This document shows positions 27,377 through 35,765 of a DNA stretch of 37,636 bases, piece by piece. How positions within the stretch are numbered: the first letter of the stretch is position 1; each line of letters starts with the position of its first letter. Where the stretch lies: NCBI GenBank assembly GCA_011389855.1, contig JAABTM010000013.1:1-37636 (forward strand), given 5' to 3'. This DNA comes from Desulfobacteraceae bacterium. Lineage in GTDB: Bacteria; Desulfobacterota; Desulfobacteria; Desulfobacterales; JAABSP01. The translations under genes and the position numbers were made by a program. The notes under the pieces are model-generated. The model was not told where the DNA came from and ran no database searches. It worked only from the letters and a program-made list of their open reading frames with translations.

Positions 27377-28255
27377 TCACCCCGCGCGACGCCGGTCGGG
27401 GGCCGCGGCGCGGCTTTCCCGGATGAATTTCCGGAAGGCGCGGCGACGCGCTTCGTGTTGGAAAGACAGTTTTTCAGCCTTTTGGCGGATCTTATGCGAG
27501 TATCCTTTGGCGGACAGGCGGTGGAGCAGGCGCCAGCCCTCTTTGAGTTCGGCGTCGGCGTGGGCGATTTTCCGGCCGCGCTGTTCCAGTTCCTCCCACA
27601 TGGACTGAATGACCCGGCCGTAGGGCGACAGCGTCGCCACCCGCAGGGATTCGGCCGAGCCGTCGTCTTCCGAATCGGCCGCCGCCTCCCAGTTCTCCAT
27701 GCCCTCCACCGCGTATTCCAACTGTCGGACGTCCGGCGACTCCCCCCCGACCCGGTAGGCGACGGTGGGCCGGTGGGCGAACCGTTCCAGGAGGATGTCC
27801 AGCAGGGTCGCGGACCGCTTCATGGGATCGGTGTGATCGGACACGATCCGGCGAACTTTTTCCCCCTGTCTGAGGGTTTCCTGGACGATGCCGATTTCGT
27901 CGGCGAGGTGGGCCAGCAGTTCCATCCCATGGCGCTTGAGTCCGTCGAAACACCGTCTGGACGCCTCTCCAATCTCGGGCGGTGCGATTTTTTTTCCATT
28001 TTCCTCATGGTGAAGGTCGACCATCTGTTCCCGGATTTCCGTAACGCTCTTGATTAGAAGGGGGATTTCGCCGAAAAGTTCCCAACAGCACGCCTCGAGT
28101 TGGTCCATGACCCTGCCGCCGTCGAGGTCCGGGCGGCGCAGGGATTCGTCCGCGGCCGCGGAGAGGTGAACATAGCGCGAAATGCGGCCTGTCAGCCGCC
28201 GGGTGTCGAGTTTGCGGATGCGCCGGGATATGTCGTTCAGGAGGGACGGATCCAT
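27377..28255 (-). CDS. Unrecognised helical protein, middle gene of coiled-coil operon
   Basis: The 292-residue product is soluble-looking, mostly helical, with an acidic patch (AAADSEDDGSAES) and a strongly basic C-terminus (EARRRAFRKFIRESRAAAPD). It has no signal or membrane segment. It follows the upstream operon gene after 13 bases and its stop lies next to the start of the tail-anchored gene, so the three products are probably made together. No family is recognised. Confidence 0.72.
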   Translation of the reverse strand: MDPSLLNDISRRIRKLDTRRLTGRISRYVHLSAAADESLRRPDLDGGRVMDQLEACCWELFGEIPLLIKSVTEIREQMVDLHHEENGKKIAPPEIGEASRRCFDGLKRHGMELLAHLADEIGIVQETLRQGEKVRRIVSDHTDPMKRSATLLDILLERFAHRPTVAYRVGGESPDVRQLEYAVEGMENWEAAADSEDDGSAESLRVATLSPYGRVIQSMWEELEQRGRKIAHADAELKEGWRLLHRLSAKGYSHKIRQKAEKLSFQHEARRRAFRKFIRESRAAAPDRRRAG

Positions 28256-28268
28256 GGGCGGAAGGACG

Positions 28269-29453
28269 CTACTCGCTGATCTTGAGCAGCTTTTCGATCT
28301 CTTTCCTGTTTTCCTGGATCTGTTCCAGACGGAGGTTGTCGTTTTTCTTGTAGACCTCCTCGGCTTCCTTGAGGGCGTTGTATTCCATCTCCCACTGGGG
28401 GCTGGCCGAGATCTGGTCCCCCACCAGGGAGGCGTACCGGCCCAAAACCCTGTTGCCGTCGTCGATGCTTTCCACGATCATCACCATGGACTGGGTGACC
28501 CGGGCCACGCCGGAGCAGATCTGGGAGACGTTGTCCACGGCGATCTTCATGTGGCTGGCGCCCTGGGCGAATTTGTCCACCATGTTGACGTGGATGTCGC
28601 CCCGTTCCTTGAAATCGTTGATGAGAGCCCGGTAGCTTTTGAGGGCCGCCTGGTATTTGACCCCCATGTCGATGTTGGTCTTGTATTTCAGCTCCATGCC
28701 CTGGCTTTCCCGCAGGGCCATTTCCAGGTGGTCCCGCTGCTTTTCCACCTCGGCGTACCGGTCGTGGAGGGGGGACATGGATTCATGCAGGGGGACGATC
28801 TCTTCGACTTGCGCTTCCAGCTCGCGGCTGTGCGCCACCTGGGATCGGTAGGCCCGGCGGTCGCCGTGGATCTGGTCCGTAAAGGTGTCGCTCACCTCGG
28901 TGAGGTTTTTGACGATGCCGTCCACTTCGTAGACCGTGTCCCGCAACCCTTCGTTGAGTCCCTGGAGGCTGCCGAGATAGTTTTCGATCATGACCCGGAA
29001 CTCGGTGATCAGGACGTCGTCGGGGTCCCGGGGGATCTCTTTTTTAACGATCTCGTAGTCGGTGTAGTCCTCGTATTCCTGTTGCTTCAGCCCCAGGCGG
29101 ACCAGCAGTTTGTCGAGCCCCACCGTCCGGACCGCCCGCTTTTTTTCCACGGGGACTTCTTCCTCGATGATCTTCGTGGTCCGGGCGGCGATGATGTTCT
29201 TGATGCCGTCTTCGATGATCTTGATCTCATCGACGATGTGCTGGAGCTTCTCGGCGTTGAAGGTGCGGGATTTGATCTCGTCGGCTTCGTAATACCGGAC
29301 GGACGGGGGGCGGTAGCTTTGGGGCGCCGCGGCGTCCGGGGTCGGACCGGCGGTCATCTTTTTGCCGGCGGAGGCCTCCAGAAGGTCGTCGATTGTCTTG
29401 TCGTCGTCCGCCGGTTCCGGTGTTCGGGCCCGGGCGGTGTCGCGGTCTGGCAT
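28269..29453 (-). CDS. Unrecognised coiled-coil protein, first gene of operon
   Basis: The product is 394 residues from the ATG at 29453, which has GGAGGAA nine bases upstream, or 400 from the ATG at 29471. A disordered Pro/Ala-rich N-terminus (about 55 residues) is followed by YYEADEIKSRTFNAEKLQHI and long helices with heptad-like spacing up to the end. The general helical layout recalls TelA/KlaA-like proteins, but I see no decisive motif. It leads a three-gene operon whose last member is membrane-anchored, which suggests an envelope-associated scaffold. Confidence 0.72.
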   Translation of the reverse strand: MPDRDTARARTPEPADDDKTIDDLLEASAGKKMTAGPTPDAAAPQSYRPPSVRYYEADEIKSRTFNAEKLQHIVDEIKIIEDGIKNIIAARTTKIIEEEVPVEKKRAVRTVGLDKLLVRLGLKQQEYEDYTDYEIVKKEIPRDPDDVLITEFRVMIENYLGSLQGLNEGLRDTVYEVDGIVKNLTEVSDTFTDQIHGDRRAYRSQVAHSRELEAQVEEIVPLHESMSPLHDRYAEVEKQRDHLEMALRESQGMELKYKTNIDMGVKYQAALKSYRALINDFKERGDIHVNMVDKFAQGASHMKIAVDNVSQICSGVARVTQSMVMIVESIDDGNRVLGRYASLVGDQISASPQWEMEYNALKEAEEVYKKNDNLRLEQIQENRKEIEKLLKISE

Positions 29454-29691
29454 TTTAGGCGTTTCCTCCATGATCGTCTAAATCTAACCGAATGAGTATA
29501 TACATTGCGGGAATAGGGGTCAACAGGAATCGGGAGTTCCGAATCGTATGGGAAAATCAAAGGTGGAAAGGCGTGTGTGGATATCAATGTAATGTGTTGC
29601 TTTGGTTGTTTTGGACGCGGTTGTATCCGACGGCCAAAGATGATATGCAACTTGGAAATTACGCGAGGGCAAAGGAGAAATCAACCCCGAA

Positions 29692-30486
29692 ATGAACGCC
29701 GACATCTCAAAAGATCCCAACCTGACCCTCTGCATCCTGGCCAGCGGCAGCAAGGGAAACGCCATTTACGTCTCCGACGGCCGAACATCGCTGTTGATCG
29801 ATGCCGGGCTTTCCGGCAAGGAGATCGAGCGGCGGATGCGGTCCAGGGATCTCGACCCCGGGTCTCTGGACGCCATCCTGGTGAGCCACGAGCACGCGGA
29901 CCATGTGCGGGGCGTCGGGGTGCTCTCCCGGCGGTACGGCCTGCCGGTCTACATCAGCCCCGACACCGACGGGGCGGCCGCCCAACAGATCAAGAAGATC
30001 CGGGAGGTCCGCCATTTCGAGTGCGGCCGGTCGTTCGCCATCGACGACCTGACGATCCATCCCTTCAGCACCTCCCACGACGCCAGCGATTCCGCCGGGT
30101 TCACGGTCCAGCGCAATGGCGTCAAGATCGGCATCGCCACGGACCTGGGCGCCGCCACGTCCGTGGTCCGGACCCACCTCCGGAACTGCTCCCTGCTGGT
30201 CCTGGAATCGAACCACGACCCGAAAATGCTCATGGAGGGGCCCTATCCCTGGCATTTGAAGCAGCGGGTCCGGGGCCGGACCGGCCATCTGGCCAACGAG
30301 GCCTCCCGGGATCTGCTGGGGGAACTTCTCCACGACGGCCTCGGTCATGTGGTGCTGGCCCACCTGAGCGAACAGAACAACACCCCGGAGCTGGCCCTCC
30401 GGGCAGCGGCGCCGGTCCTTTCTCGGACACGGATTCGCCTTTCCGCGGCGGCCCAGCACACATGCGGGGAAATTTTCCGCTTGTAA
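29692..30486 (+). CDS. MBL-fold metallohydrolase, YycJ/WalJ type
   Basis: The 264-residue protein has the metallo-beta-lactamase fold: ILASGSKGNAIYV and LLIDAGLSGKEIERR at the start, the metal motif SHEHADH, a later His in STSHDASDSAGF, Asp in GIATDLGA and ESNHD. This arrangement is that of the YycJ/WalJ subfamily, thought to be a DNA-directed exonuclease. It lacks a signal peptide. The start at 29692 is an ATG with a modest AAGGAGAAA site 17 to 20 bases upstream. It is transcribed away from the coiled-coil operon. Confidence 0.9.
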   Translation: MNADISKDPNLTLCILASGSKGNAIYVSDGRTSLLIDAGLSGKEIERRMRSRDLDPGSLDAILVSHEHADHVRGVGVLSRRYGLPVYISPDTDGAAAQQIKKIREVRHFECGRSFAIDDLTIHPFSTSHDASDSAGFTVQRNGVKIGIATDLGAATSVVRTHLRNCSLLVLESNHDPKMLMEGPYPWHLKQRVRGRTGHLANEASRDLLGELLHDGLGHVVLAHLSEQNNTPELALRAAAPVLSRTRIRLSAAAQHTCGEIFRL

Positions 30487-30506
30487 GCCTTTTCCCGTAT
30501 TCATCC

Positions 30507-30539
30507 TTGACATCCAACTCCACATCCTCTAACTAAATA
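30507..30539 (+). promoter_or_regulatory. Candidate promoter of the pot operon
   Basis: A perfect -35 TTGACA lies at 30507-30512. Possible -10 elements are TAACTA (17-base spacer) and TAAATA at 30534-30539 (21-base spacer); neither is ideal. Position about 60 bases before potB makes it a reasonable candidate. Confidence 0.35.
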
Positions 30540-30598
30540 CTGGGCATATTTTTCAGTATCACCAAACGGATGAATCTTTATCATCATTTGAAGGGGCG

Positions 30599-31459
30599 AT
30601 GGAAACTAAACGATGGAAACCATGGGCATTGCTGGCGCCGTCCCTGAGCGCCGTTTTTTTCCTGCTGGTCATCCCCGTCTGTTTCGTGGTGGTCTACAGC
30701 TTTTGGCTGCGGTCGCCCTACGGGGGGGACATCCCGGCCTTCCAGTTCGGGAACTACGCCAAGTTTTTTGACGATTTCTTTTATCCGTCCCTGTTGATCC
30801 GCACCATACGGGTCGCCCTGGAAACAGTCGCCCTGTGCCTGGTGATGGGGTACATCCCGGCCTATTTTTTCTACCGGACCGAATCCCGCTTCAAGCCGTT
30901 TCTGATGATCCTCATCATGCTGCCCTTCTGGATCAGCTTCATCATCCGAACCCTGAGCTGGATCAACATTCTGGGCGATTCGGGCCTGATCAACCACGTC
31001 CTGATGAAAATTGGGCTCATCGATTCGCCGTTTCAGATGCTCTACAACGAGGCGGCGGTGCTTATGGGCCTGCTCCAGTACCTGCTGCCGTTTATGATCC
31101 TCAATATTTACGTCAGCCTCGACGGCATCGACAAAAGTCTGACCGAAGCGGCCAAAAGCCTGGGCTGCACCGAGTGGCAGGCGTTCAAGGAAGTGACGCT
31201 GCCCCTGAGCCTGCCGGGGGTCAGCGCGGGTTGCCTGCTGGTGTTCGTCCTGACCTGCGGGACCTACCTGCCGCCGATGATTCTGGGCGGGCCGGGCAAC
31301 GACATGATCGCCAACCTCATCTTCAAGCGGATCGTCGGCACCCTCGACTGGCCCTTCGGGTCGGCCCTGTCCACCATCCTGCTGGGCCTTTTGGGGGTCA
31401 TCGTCTACACCTACAACCGGTATCTGGGCATCAACCAGATTTTCAAAAGCCTGCAATAG
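30599..31459 (+). CDS. potB: Spermidine/putrescine-type ABC transporter permease (PotB-like)
   Basis: This 286-residue inner-membrane protein has six hydrophobic segments and the EAA loop EAAKSLGCTEWQAFKEVTLP that docks the ATPase. The N-terminal PWALLAPSLSAVFFLLVIP is the PotB/PotH pattern. AAGGGGCG precedes the ATG. It is the first gene of a pot-type importer (potB, potC, potD, potA), with potC nine bases downstream. The substrate is likely a polyamine, though related systems move other small cations. Confidence 0.9.
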   Translation: METKRWKPWALLAPSLSAVFFLLVIPVCFVVVYSFWLRSPYGGDIPAFQFGNYAKFFDDFFYPSLLIRTIRVALETVALCLVMGYIPAYFFYRTESRFKPFLMILIMLPFWISFIIRTLSWINILGDSGLINHVLMKIGLIDSPFQMLYNEAAVLMGLLQYLLPFMILNIYVSLDGIDKSLTEAAKSLGCTEWQAFKEVTLPLSLPGVSAGCLLVFVLTCGTYLPPMILGGPGNDMIANLIFKRIVGTLDWPFGSALSTILLGLLGVIVYTYNRYLGINQIFKSLQ

Positions 31460-31468
31460 GGATATGAT

Positions 31469-32263
31469 ATGAAACGTCCATCGGGTTGGTCGCTGATAAA
31501 GATCTACACACTGCTCATATACGTGTGGATGTTCACGCCCATCGTGGCTGTGGTGCTGCTCTCCTTCAATCCCCAGCAGTTCGGGTCGTTTCCCATGGAA
31601 GGGTTCAGCTTCCGGTGGTACGTGAAGCTGGCCGGCAACGCCACCATCCTGGGCGCCTTCAAGAATTCCCTGGTGCTCGGGTCCCTCACCGCCGTGATGG
31701 CCACGGCCATCGGCATTCCGGCCGCCATGGCCTTTGTCCGGTACGATTTCCGGGGCAAGGAGACCCTCAACACCCTGCTGCTGTCCCCCATCATGATCCC
31801 GGAAGTGGTGCTGGGCGTGGCGTTGCTCATTTTTATCCGGTGGCTCCAGCAGCCCAAGAGTTTCGCCCTGTTGCTTATCGGCCACGTGGTGCTGACGCTG
31901 CCATACGTGCTGCTGGTGGTCCAGGCCCGGCTGGTGGGCATCAAGAGGGAATACGAAGAGGCGGCCCAGACCCTGGGGGCCAGCCCGTTCCAGACCTTCT
32001 GGTCGGTCACGTTTCCGCTGCTGGCGCCGGCCATCTTCGCCGGAATGCTCTTTTCCTTCACCATTTCCTTCGACGACGTGACGGCCACGCTCTTTTGGGC
32101 CACGGCCCAGAATCAGACGGTTCCGGTGAAGATTTTCGGGATGCTCCGAAACTCCATCAGCCCGGAAATCAACGCTTTGGGGGCGGTGATGATCTTATTG
32201 ACCGTATCGCTGCCGCTGGCGGCGGGGTATGTGTCGAGGCGGTTTGCACGGGGAAGCGGTTGA
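31469..32263 (+). CDS. potC: Spermidine/putrescine-type ABC transporter permease (PotC-like)
   Basis: The 264-residue protein has six hydrophobic segments, the PotC-type start YTLLIYVWMFTPIVAVVLLS, the text FNPQQFGSFPMEGFSFRWYV, and the EAA loop EAAQTLGASPFQTFWSVTFP. It pairs with PotB to form the channel. The gene ends at 32263; after eight bases an unrelated small gene starts, so the operon is interrupted before potD. Confidence 0.9.
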   Translation: MKRPSGWSLIKIYTLLIYVWMFTPIVAVVLLSFNPQQFGSFPMEGFSFRWYVKLAGNATILGAFKNSLVLGSLTAVMATAIGIPAAMAFVRYDFRGKETLNTLLLSPIMIPEVVLGVALLIFIRWLQQPKSFALLLIGHVVLTLPYVLLVVQARLVGIKREYEEAAQTLGASPFQTFWSVTFPLLAPAIFAGMLFSFTISFDDVTATLFWATAQNQTVPVKIFGMLRNSISPEINALGAVMILLTVSLPLAAGYVSRRFARGSG

Positions 32264-32271
32264 GGCATTGA

Positions 32272-32511
32272 ATGCCGCTTCATTTGTACAGGGATATTTA
32301 TGATTCTGACTCGGTTCCGGAAAATTGGCGTCCCATCAAGGGGGCTGCAATCAAATATCCCGTGCGCAATTCAGCAGTGCTCCGTCACCTTCGGCAACTG
32401 GCGTCCGGTCGGTGGCAAAAAGTGATCAAGAAGGGGAATGCTGGAGAGGTGCATTATTTTGAACACGCTTCCGGACAGGTCGCCGGAGTGAAATTCTTTC
32501 CGGTCGAATGA
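32272..32511 (+). CDS. Small unrecognised protein, first gene of a cassette inside the pot operon
   Basis: The 79-residue product includes ENWRPIKGAAIKYPVRNSAV, a basic middle (SGRWQKVIKKGNAGE) and the end VHYFEHASGQVAGVKFFPVE. The compact basic fold with conserved-looking aromatic strands could suit a small toxin or nucleic-acid binder, but I do not recognise a family. It sits eight bases after potC and four bases before the next small gene. Base composition is less GC-rich than the pot genes, suggesting acquisition. Confidence 0.65.
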   Translation: MPLHLYRDIYDSDSVPENWRPIKGAAIKYPVRNSAVLRHLRQLASGRWQKVIKKGNAGEVHYFEHASGQVAGVKFFPVE

Positions 32512-32515
32512 TGAA

Positions 32516-32863
32516 ATGAAACAACGTCTCGATTTCCATTCAATTTTGTCTCAACCTGACGATGAAGAACAGACCTTGGCTTCATTCGCCCTGCTTTCGC
32601 TTGGCATTGTGGCGTCTTTGAGCGGGGGAGCGATGGACGCTTCCACCGCGGTTCAACTGTTCTTTCATGCCGATAACTGCCTTTTTGCGAGAAAAGAATT
32701 GCGATCTAAGATCGCGGACGAGATTATGAGCCGCGGGGTCCAGTTGCCGGATTTATTCGAGTCATTGCCCATCATAGAAGCGCAGAGAGAATTTCAGAAA
32801 GAACTGGATTCGATGCGCATGAGATGCTTGGAGATCCTTGAAGGCAGTCGGATAGCAGCCTAA
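32516..32863 (+). CDS. Small unrecognised protein, second gene of the cassette
   Basis: The 115-residue product is helical: an acidic N-terminal part (SILSQPDDEEQTLASFALLS) and then DASTAVQLFFHADNCLFARK and ELRSKIADEIMSRGVQLPDL. It starts four bases after its partner's stop, which is typical of toxin-antitoxin or toxin-immunity pairs. It lies 58 bases before potD. Antitoxin function is only a guess from the arrangement. Confidence 0.65.
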   Translation: MKQRLDFHSILSQPDDEEQTLASFALLSLGIVASLSGGAMDASTAVQLFFHADNCLFARKELRSKIADEIMSRGVQLPDLFESLPIIEAQREFQKELDSMRMRCLEILEGSRIAA

Positions 32864-32921
32864 CGGAAGTTTGGCATTTAGAAATGGCAACCACTCACCA
32901 TAAACAGAAGGAGGATTGACC

Positions 32922-34082
32922 ATGGGAAAGAAGATGGAAGAGAATCTCGACAGGATGATGGATGCGTACCGCGAGGGCAAGGTTTCCCGCCGCGACTTCA
33001 TGAAATACCTCGGCATCGCCGGGGCGGCGGCCGGCATTGTGGGCGGTCCCTTCGGCATGGCCCGGAAGGCCTTCGGCGCCAAATCGATCACCTTCCACAG
33101 CTGGGGCGGGTCCACCTCCGAGGCCCTGCGGAAATACGCCTTCGACCCCTTCACCAAGGAGACCGGCATCGAAGTGATCGACGCCGCCTTCACCGGCATG
33201 GATACGTTTCTGGCCCAGGTCAAGGCTTCTTACCCGCCGGGCGGAGAATTCAACCTCGCCCATTTGAGCGCCGTCTACGACTACGCCCGGTACAAGAACC
33301 TCGGGTTCAACTCGGTGCTGGATGAAAGCAAAATCCCGAACCTCCAGAACGTCCTGCCCAAGATGATTGAAACCCTGCGGGCCATCACCAACGGCAAGCT
33401 GTCGGCGGTTCCCTACGACTACGGCCAGACCGGCATCGCCTACAACACCAAATACATCAGCAAGGAAAAGGCGGAAAAGCTGGGCGCCTCCCTCCTTTGG
33501 GACAAGGAGCTGAAGGGCAAGCTGGGAAGCTGGGGCGGCGATTTCCGGACCAACATGTGGTACGCGGCCCTCCACACCGAGCAAAGCCCCAACAACATCA
33601 CCAACCTGAACGCCGTCTGGAACGCTTTGCGGGAACAACGGGAGATGGTCAAGAAATACTGGGCTTCGGGCTCCGAGCTGATGAGCCTGCTGGCCAACGA
33701 CGAGGTGTACGCCACCGTGGCCTGGTCCGGCCGCGTGGCCAATCTCCAGGCGGAAGGACATCCCATCGGCTACCTGGCGCCCAACAACACCTATTCCTGG
33801 ATGGAGTATATGTACGTCCTGAAGGGGACGGACATGTCGGTGGCCCAGAAACTGCTCAATTTCATGCTGGAACCCGAACCGGCCATCGCCGTGGCCGAAG
33901 CCCAGAAATATCCGCCCAGTCTCGATCCGCGGAAGATCGACATGCCCAAGTCGATCCAGAAACTGCCGGCCTTCGATCCCACAGGCACCCTGGACGGGTA
34001 TCTGTTCGCCGACCCCGAGTACTGGAACAGCCACCAGCTCGAATGGACCGAAAAATGGGACCGGATCAAGGCGGGGGCCTAA
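32922..34082 (+). CDS. potD: Polyamine-type periplasmic substrate-binding protein (PotD-like), Tat substrate
   Basis: The 386-residue protein has a twin-arginine signal near residues 22-45: VSRRDFMKYLGIAGAAAGIV. The mature part begins ITFHSWGGSTSEALRKYAF and has ligand-pocket-style text SAVPYDYGQTGIAYNTKYIS. Family relatives bind spermidine or putrescine. The Tat signal differs from the Sec signal of E. coli PotD. Start at the ATG 32922 has AAGGAGG at 32908-32914; a TTG at 32916 is also in frame. It is separated from potC by two small genes and from potA by a repeat-rich gap. Confidence 0.9.
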   Translation: MGKKMEENLDRMMDAYREGKVSRRDFMKYLGIAGAAAGIVGGPFGMARKAFGAKSITFHSWGGSTSEALRKYAFDPFTKETGIEVIDAAFTGMDTFLAQVKASYPPGGEFNLAHLSAVYDYARYKNLGFNSVLDESKIPNLQNVLPKMIETLRAITNGKLSAVPYDYGQTGIAYNTKYISKEKAEKLGASLLWDKELKGKLGSWGGDFRTNMWYAALHTEQSPNNITNLNAVWNALREQREMVKKYWASGSELMSLLANDEVYATVAWSGRVANLQAEGHPIGYLAPNNTYSWMEYMYVLKGTDMSVAQKLLNFMLEPEPAIAVAEAQKYPPSLDPRKIDMPKSIQKLPAFDPTGTLDGYLFADPEYWNSHQLEWTEKWDRIKAGA

Positions 34083-34090
34083 AACCAACC

Positions 34091-34221
34091 TAACCCCCCC
34101 GGCCCCCCTTCCCTGAGAGGGAAGGGGGGAGATCGGCGTCCAACCGCCTTACCGGTAGGCGAAGCGCTGAACAGTCGTCACCCCCTCTCCTTCCAGGGGA
34201 GGGGGCCGGGTGGAGGGGTTA
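34091..34221. repeat. REP-like inverted repeat element between potD and potA
   Basis: The left arm (34091-34129) begins TAACCCCCCCGGCCCCCCTT and is itself a hairpin with CCCTgagAGGG at its tip. The right arm (34179-34221) has CTCTCCTTCCAGGGGAGGGG and ends GGGCCGGGTGGAGGGGTTA. The outer ends are inverted (TAACCCC/GGGGTTA). Between them CGCC...GGCG at 34145-34161 frames TACCGGTA. This layout matches REP/BIME-type elements that can slow or stabilise mRNA between operon genes. Confidence 0.7.
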
Positions 34222-34266
34222 TCGGTGAGCCATCTATCATGACTGTTTTAATGGGAGAGTGATATT

Positions 34267-35367
34267 TTGGAAAAGGAGAAAGATCCCGGCCTGGTTCAGT
34301 TCAGAGGGGTGATGAAAAAGTTCGGCGATGTGCTGGCCGTTGAAAAAACCGATCTGGACATCCCCGAAGGCTCCCTGGTCACGCTTCTGGGGCCGTCGGG
34401 CTGCGGCAAGACGACGCTGCTTCGGATGGTGGCGGGCCTGGAGACGCCCACCGAGGGCGACATCTACATCAAGGGCAACCGGATCAACGATGTGCCGATC
34501 CACAAACGGAATCTCGGGATGATTTTCCAGAATTACGCCCTGTTCCCCCACAAAACCATTTTCGACAACGTCGCTTTCGGGCTGAAATACCGGAACATCC
34601 CCAAGGACAAAATCAAGGAGAAGGTCTCCCGCGCTTTGGAAATGGTCCGCCTGCCGGGGGTGGAAAACCGGATGCCCTCCCAGCTCTCCGGCGGCCAGCA
34701 GCAGCGGATCGCCCTGGCCCGCGCCATCGTCATCGAGCCGGACGTGCTCCTCATGGACGAACCCCTTTCGGCCCTGGACGAGAACCTGCGGGAGGAGATG
34801 CGCCTGGAGATCGACAACATCCAGCGGATGCTCGGGGTCACCAGCATCTTCGTCACCCACGACCAGCGCGAGGCCCTGTCCATGTCCGACAAGATCGTGG
34901 TCATGGAAGGGGGCAAAAAGCAGCAGGAGGGCGGCCCGGAGGAGGTCTACAACAATCCGGCGAATCATTTCGTGGCCGACTTTTTGGGCCATTCCAATTT
35001 CGTGGACGGCGTGATCCAGAGCCGGGACGGCGACAGCTACCGCGTAAAGCTCGAAGACGGCAACGAATTGATGGCCGAAGGCGGCGACTGGCGGGAAGGC
35101 GACGCCGTGGAGGTGGTGGTGCGCGCCCAGAAGCTGGACATCGTCCCCCGGGATTCCCACCAAACCGACGACGCGGTCAACTGCTTTTTCGGCAAGATCA
35201 AGGAGCGCAGCTACATGGGCGGCGAAGTGAGCTATTTCGTTGAACTGGAAAACGGCACGGTGCTTCACGTCATCGGCATCGTGAAGACCAAACCGTTTCG
35301 GAGAGGGGATCCGGTGGCGGTGACGGCGCCGCCGCGGCATTGTAAGTTGTTGCGGAAGGAGGGGTGA
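34267..35367 (+). CDS. potA: Polyamine-type ABC transporter ATP-binding protein (PotA-like)
   Basis: The 366-residue ATPase shows Walker A GPSGCGKTT, Q-loop (IFQNYALFPHKTIFDNVAFG), signature LSGGQQQR, Walker B VLLMDEPLSALD and the switch His in FVTHD, followed by a C-terminal TOBE-like region. It powers the PotBCD importer. Start is TTG at 34267 with GGGAGAG at 34253-34259. The last 50 or so coding bases recur after the downstream toxin-antitoxin cassette. Its stop overlaps the HEPN start (TGATG). Confidence 0.93.
   Translation: MEKEKDPGLVQFRGVMKKFGDVLAVEKTDLDIPEGSLVTLLGPSGCGKTTLLRMVAGLETPTEGDIYIKGNRINDVPIHKRNLGMIFQNYALFPHKTIFDNVAFGLKYRNIPKDKIKEKVSRALEMVRLPGVENRMPSQLSGGQQQRIALARAIVIEPDVLLMDEPLSALDENLREEMRLEIDNIQRMLGVTSIFVTHDQREALSMSDKIVVMEGGKKQQEGGPEEVYNNPANHFVADFLGHSNFVDGVIQSRDGDSYRVKLEDGNELMAEGGDWREGDAVEVVVRAQKLDIVPRDSHQTDDAVNCFFGKIKERSYMGGEVSYFVELENGTVLHVIGIVKTKPFRRGDPVAVTAPPRHCKLLRKEG
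35311..35360 (+). repeat. Copy 1 of the potA 3'-end direct repeat
   Basis: This is the genuine potA end, coding PVAVTAPPRHCKLLRK. It is 46 of 50 bases identical to 36418-36467. Three of the four differences are synonymous in the potA frame, so the second copy looks like a fragment of a homologous potA rather than an exact target duplication. Confidence 0.85.
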
Positions 35368-35765
35368 TGAGCGATGACGCAAAGCAATCTCTGAAATATG
35401 CAAAAGAACATTTGGAGCGGGTGCAAAACGCTTGGGACAATCCCACTGATTGGTCAGACCTTTCGATTTATGGATTCTATTGCTTGGAGGCTGCCGTAAA
35501 AGCGGCAATATTGCACTATGGGTTGCCGACTACCCGCAGGCATTACAGAAAAGCGGAGATCGCAAAACAAATTGCCGATCAATACAATCTGCCGGATATT
35601 TCCGATCTCCTCATTAAACTTAATGCCGCACGCAAAGCCACCGCTTATGGAGATGTGGATTTTCCAGAAGAACTGGATGCTCAAGATACGGCGACCAAAA
35701 TCGAGGAATATGTTGACGCAGTGTATCGATTAATTGAAGGTGGAGCGAGTAAAAATGTTGACTGA
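35367..35765 (+). CDS. HEPN-domain protein, probable toxin (HepT-like)
   Basis: The 132-residue helical protein has the HEPN layout of HEPN-MNT modules: SLKYAKEHLERVQNAWDNPT, then DLSIYGFYCLEAAVKAAILH, and the last helix region LLIKLNAARKATAYGDVDFP. The usual RX4-6H active site appears here as Arg89-X4-Tyr94, with Tyr in place of His. GGAAGGAGG (within the potA end) serves as ribosome binding site for the ATG at 35367. HEPN proteins are RNases in type VII toxin-antitoxin systems. Its 3' end overlaps the MNT gene by 11 bases. Much less GC-rich than potA. Confidence 0.82.
   Translation: MSDDAKQSLKYAKEHLERVQNAWDNPTDWSDLSIYGFYCLEAAVKAAILHYGLPTTRRHYRKAEIAKQIADQYNLPDISDLLIKLNAARKATAYGDVDFPEELDAQDTATKIEEYVDAVYRLIEGGASKNVD

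Noticed and set aside
26352-29495. Long + strand open frames opposite the coiled-coil operon
   Set aside because: They have Val/Phe/Gly-rich compositions typical of antisense reading of charged helical proteins. The minus-strand frames have coherent operon spacing and plausible starts.
29492-29695. 67-codon + strand open frame upstream of the MBL-fold gene
   Set aside because: It lies in the divergent promoter region, lacks a ribosome binding site and shows no motif.
29577-30536. Long + strand open frame of 319 codons overlapping the MBL-fold gene
   Set aside because: It is a shadow of the 29692-30486 gene in another frame: Arg/Pro-rich, no family motif, while the overlapped frame has the intact HxHxDH motif.
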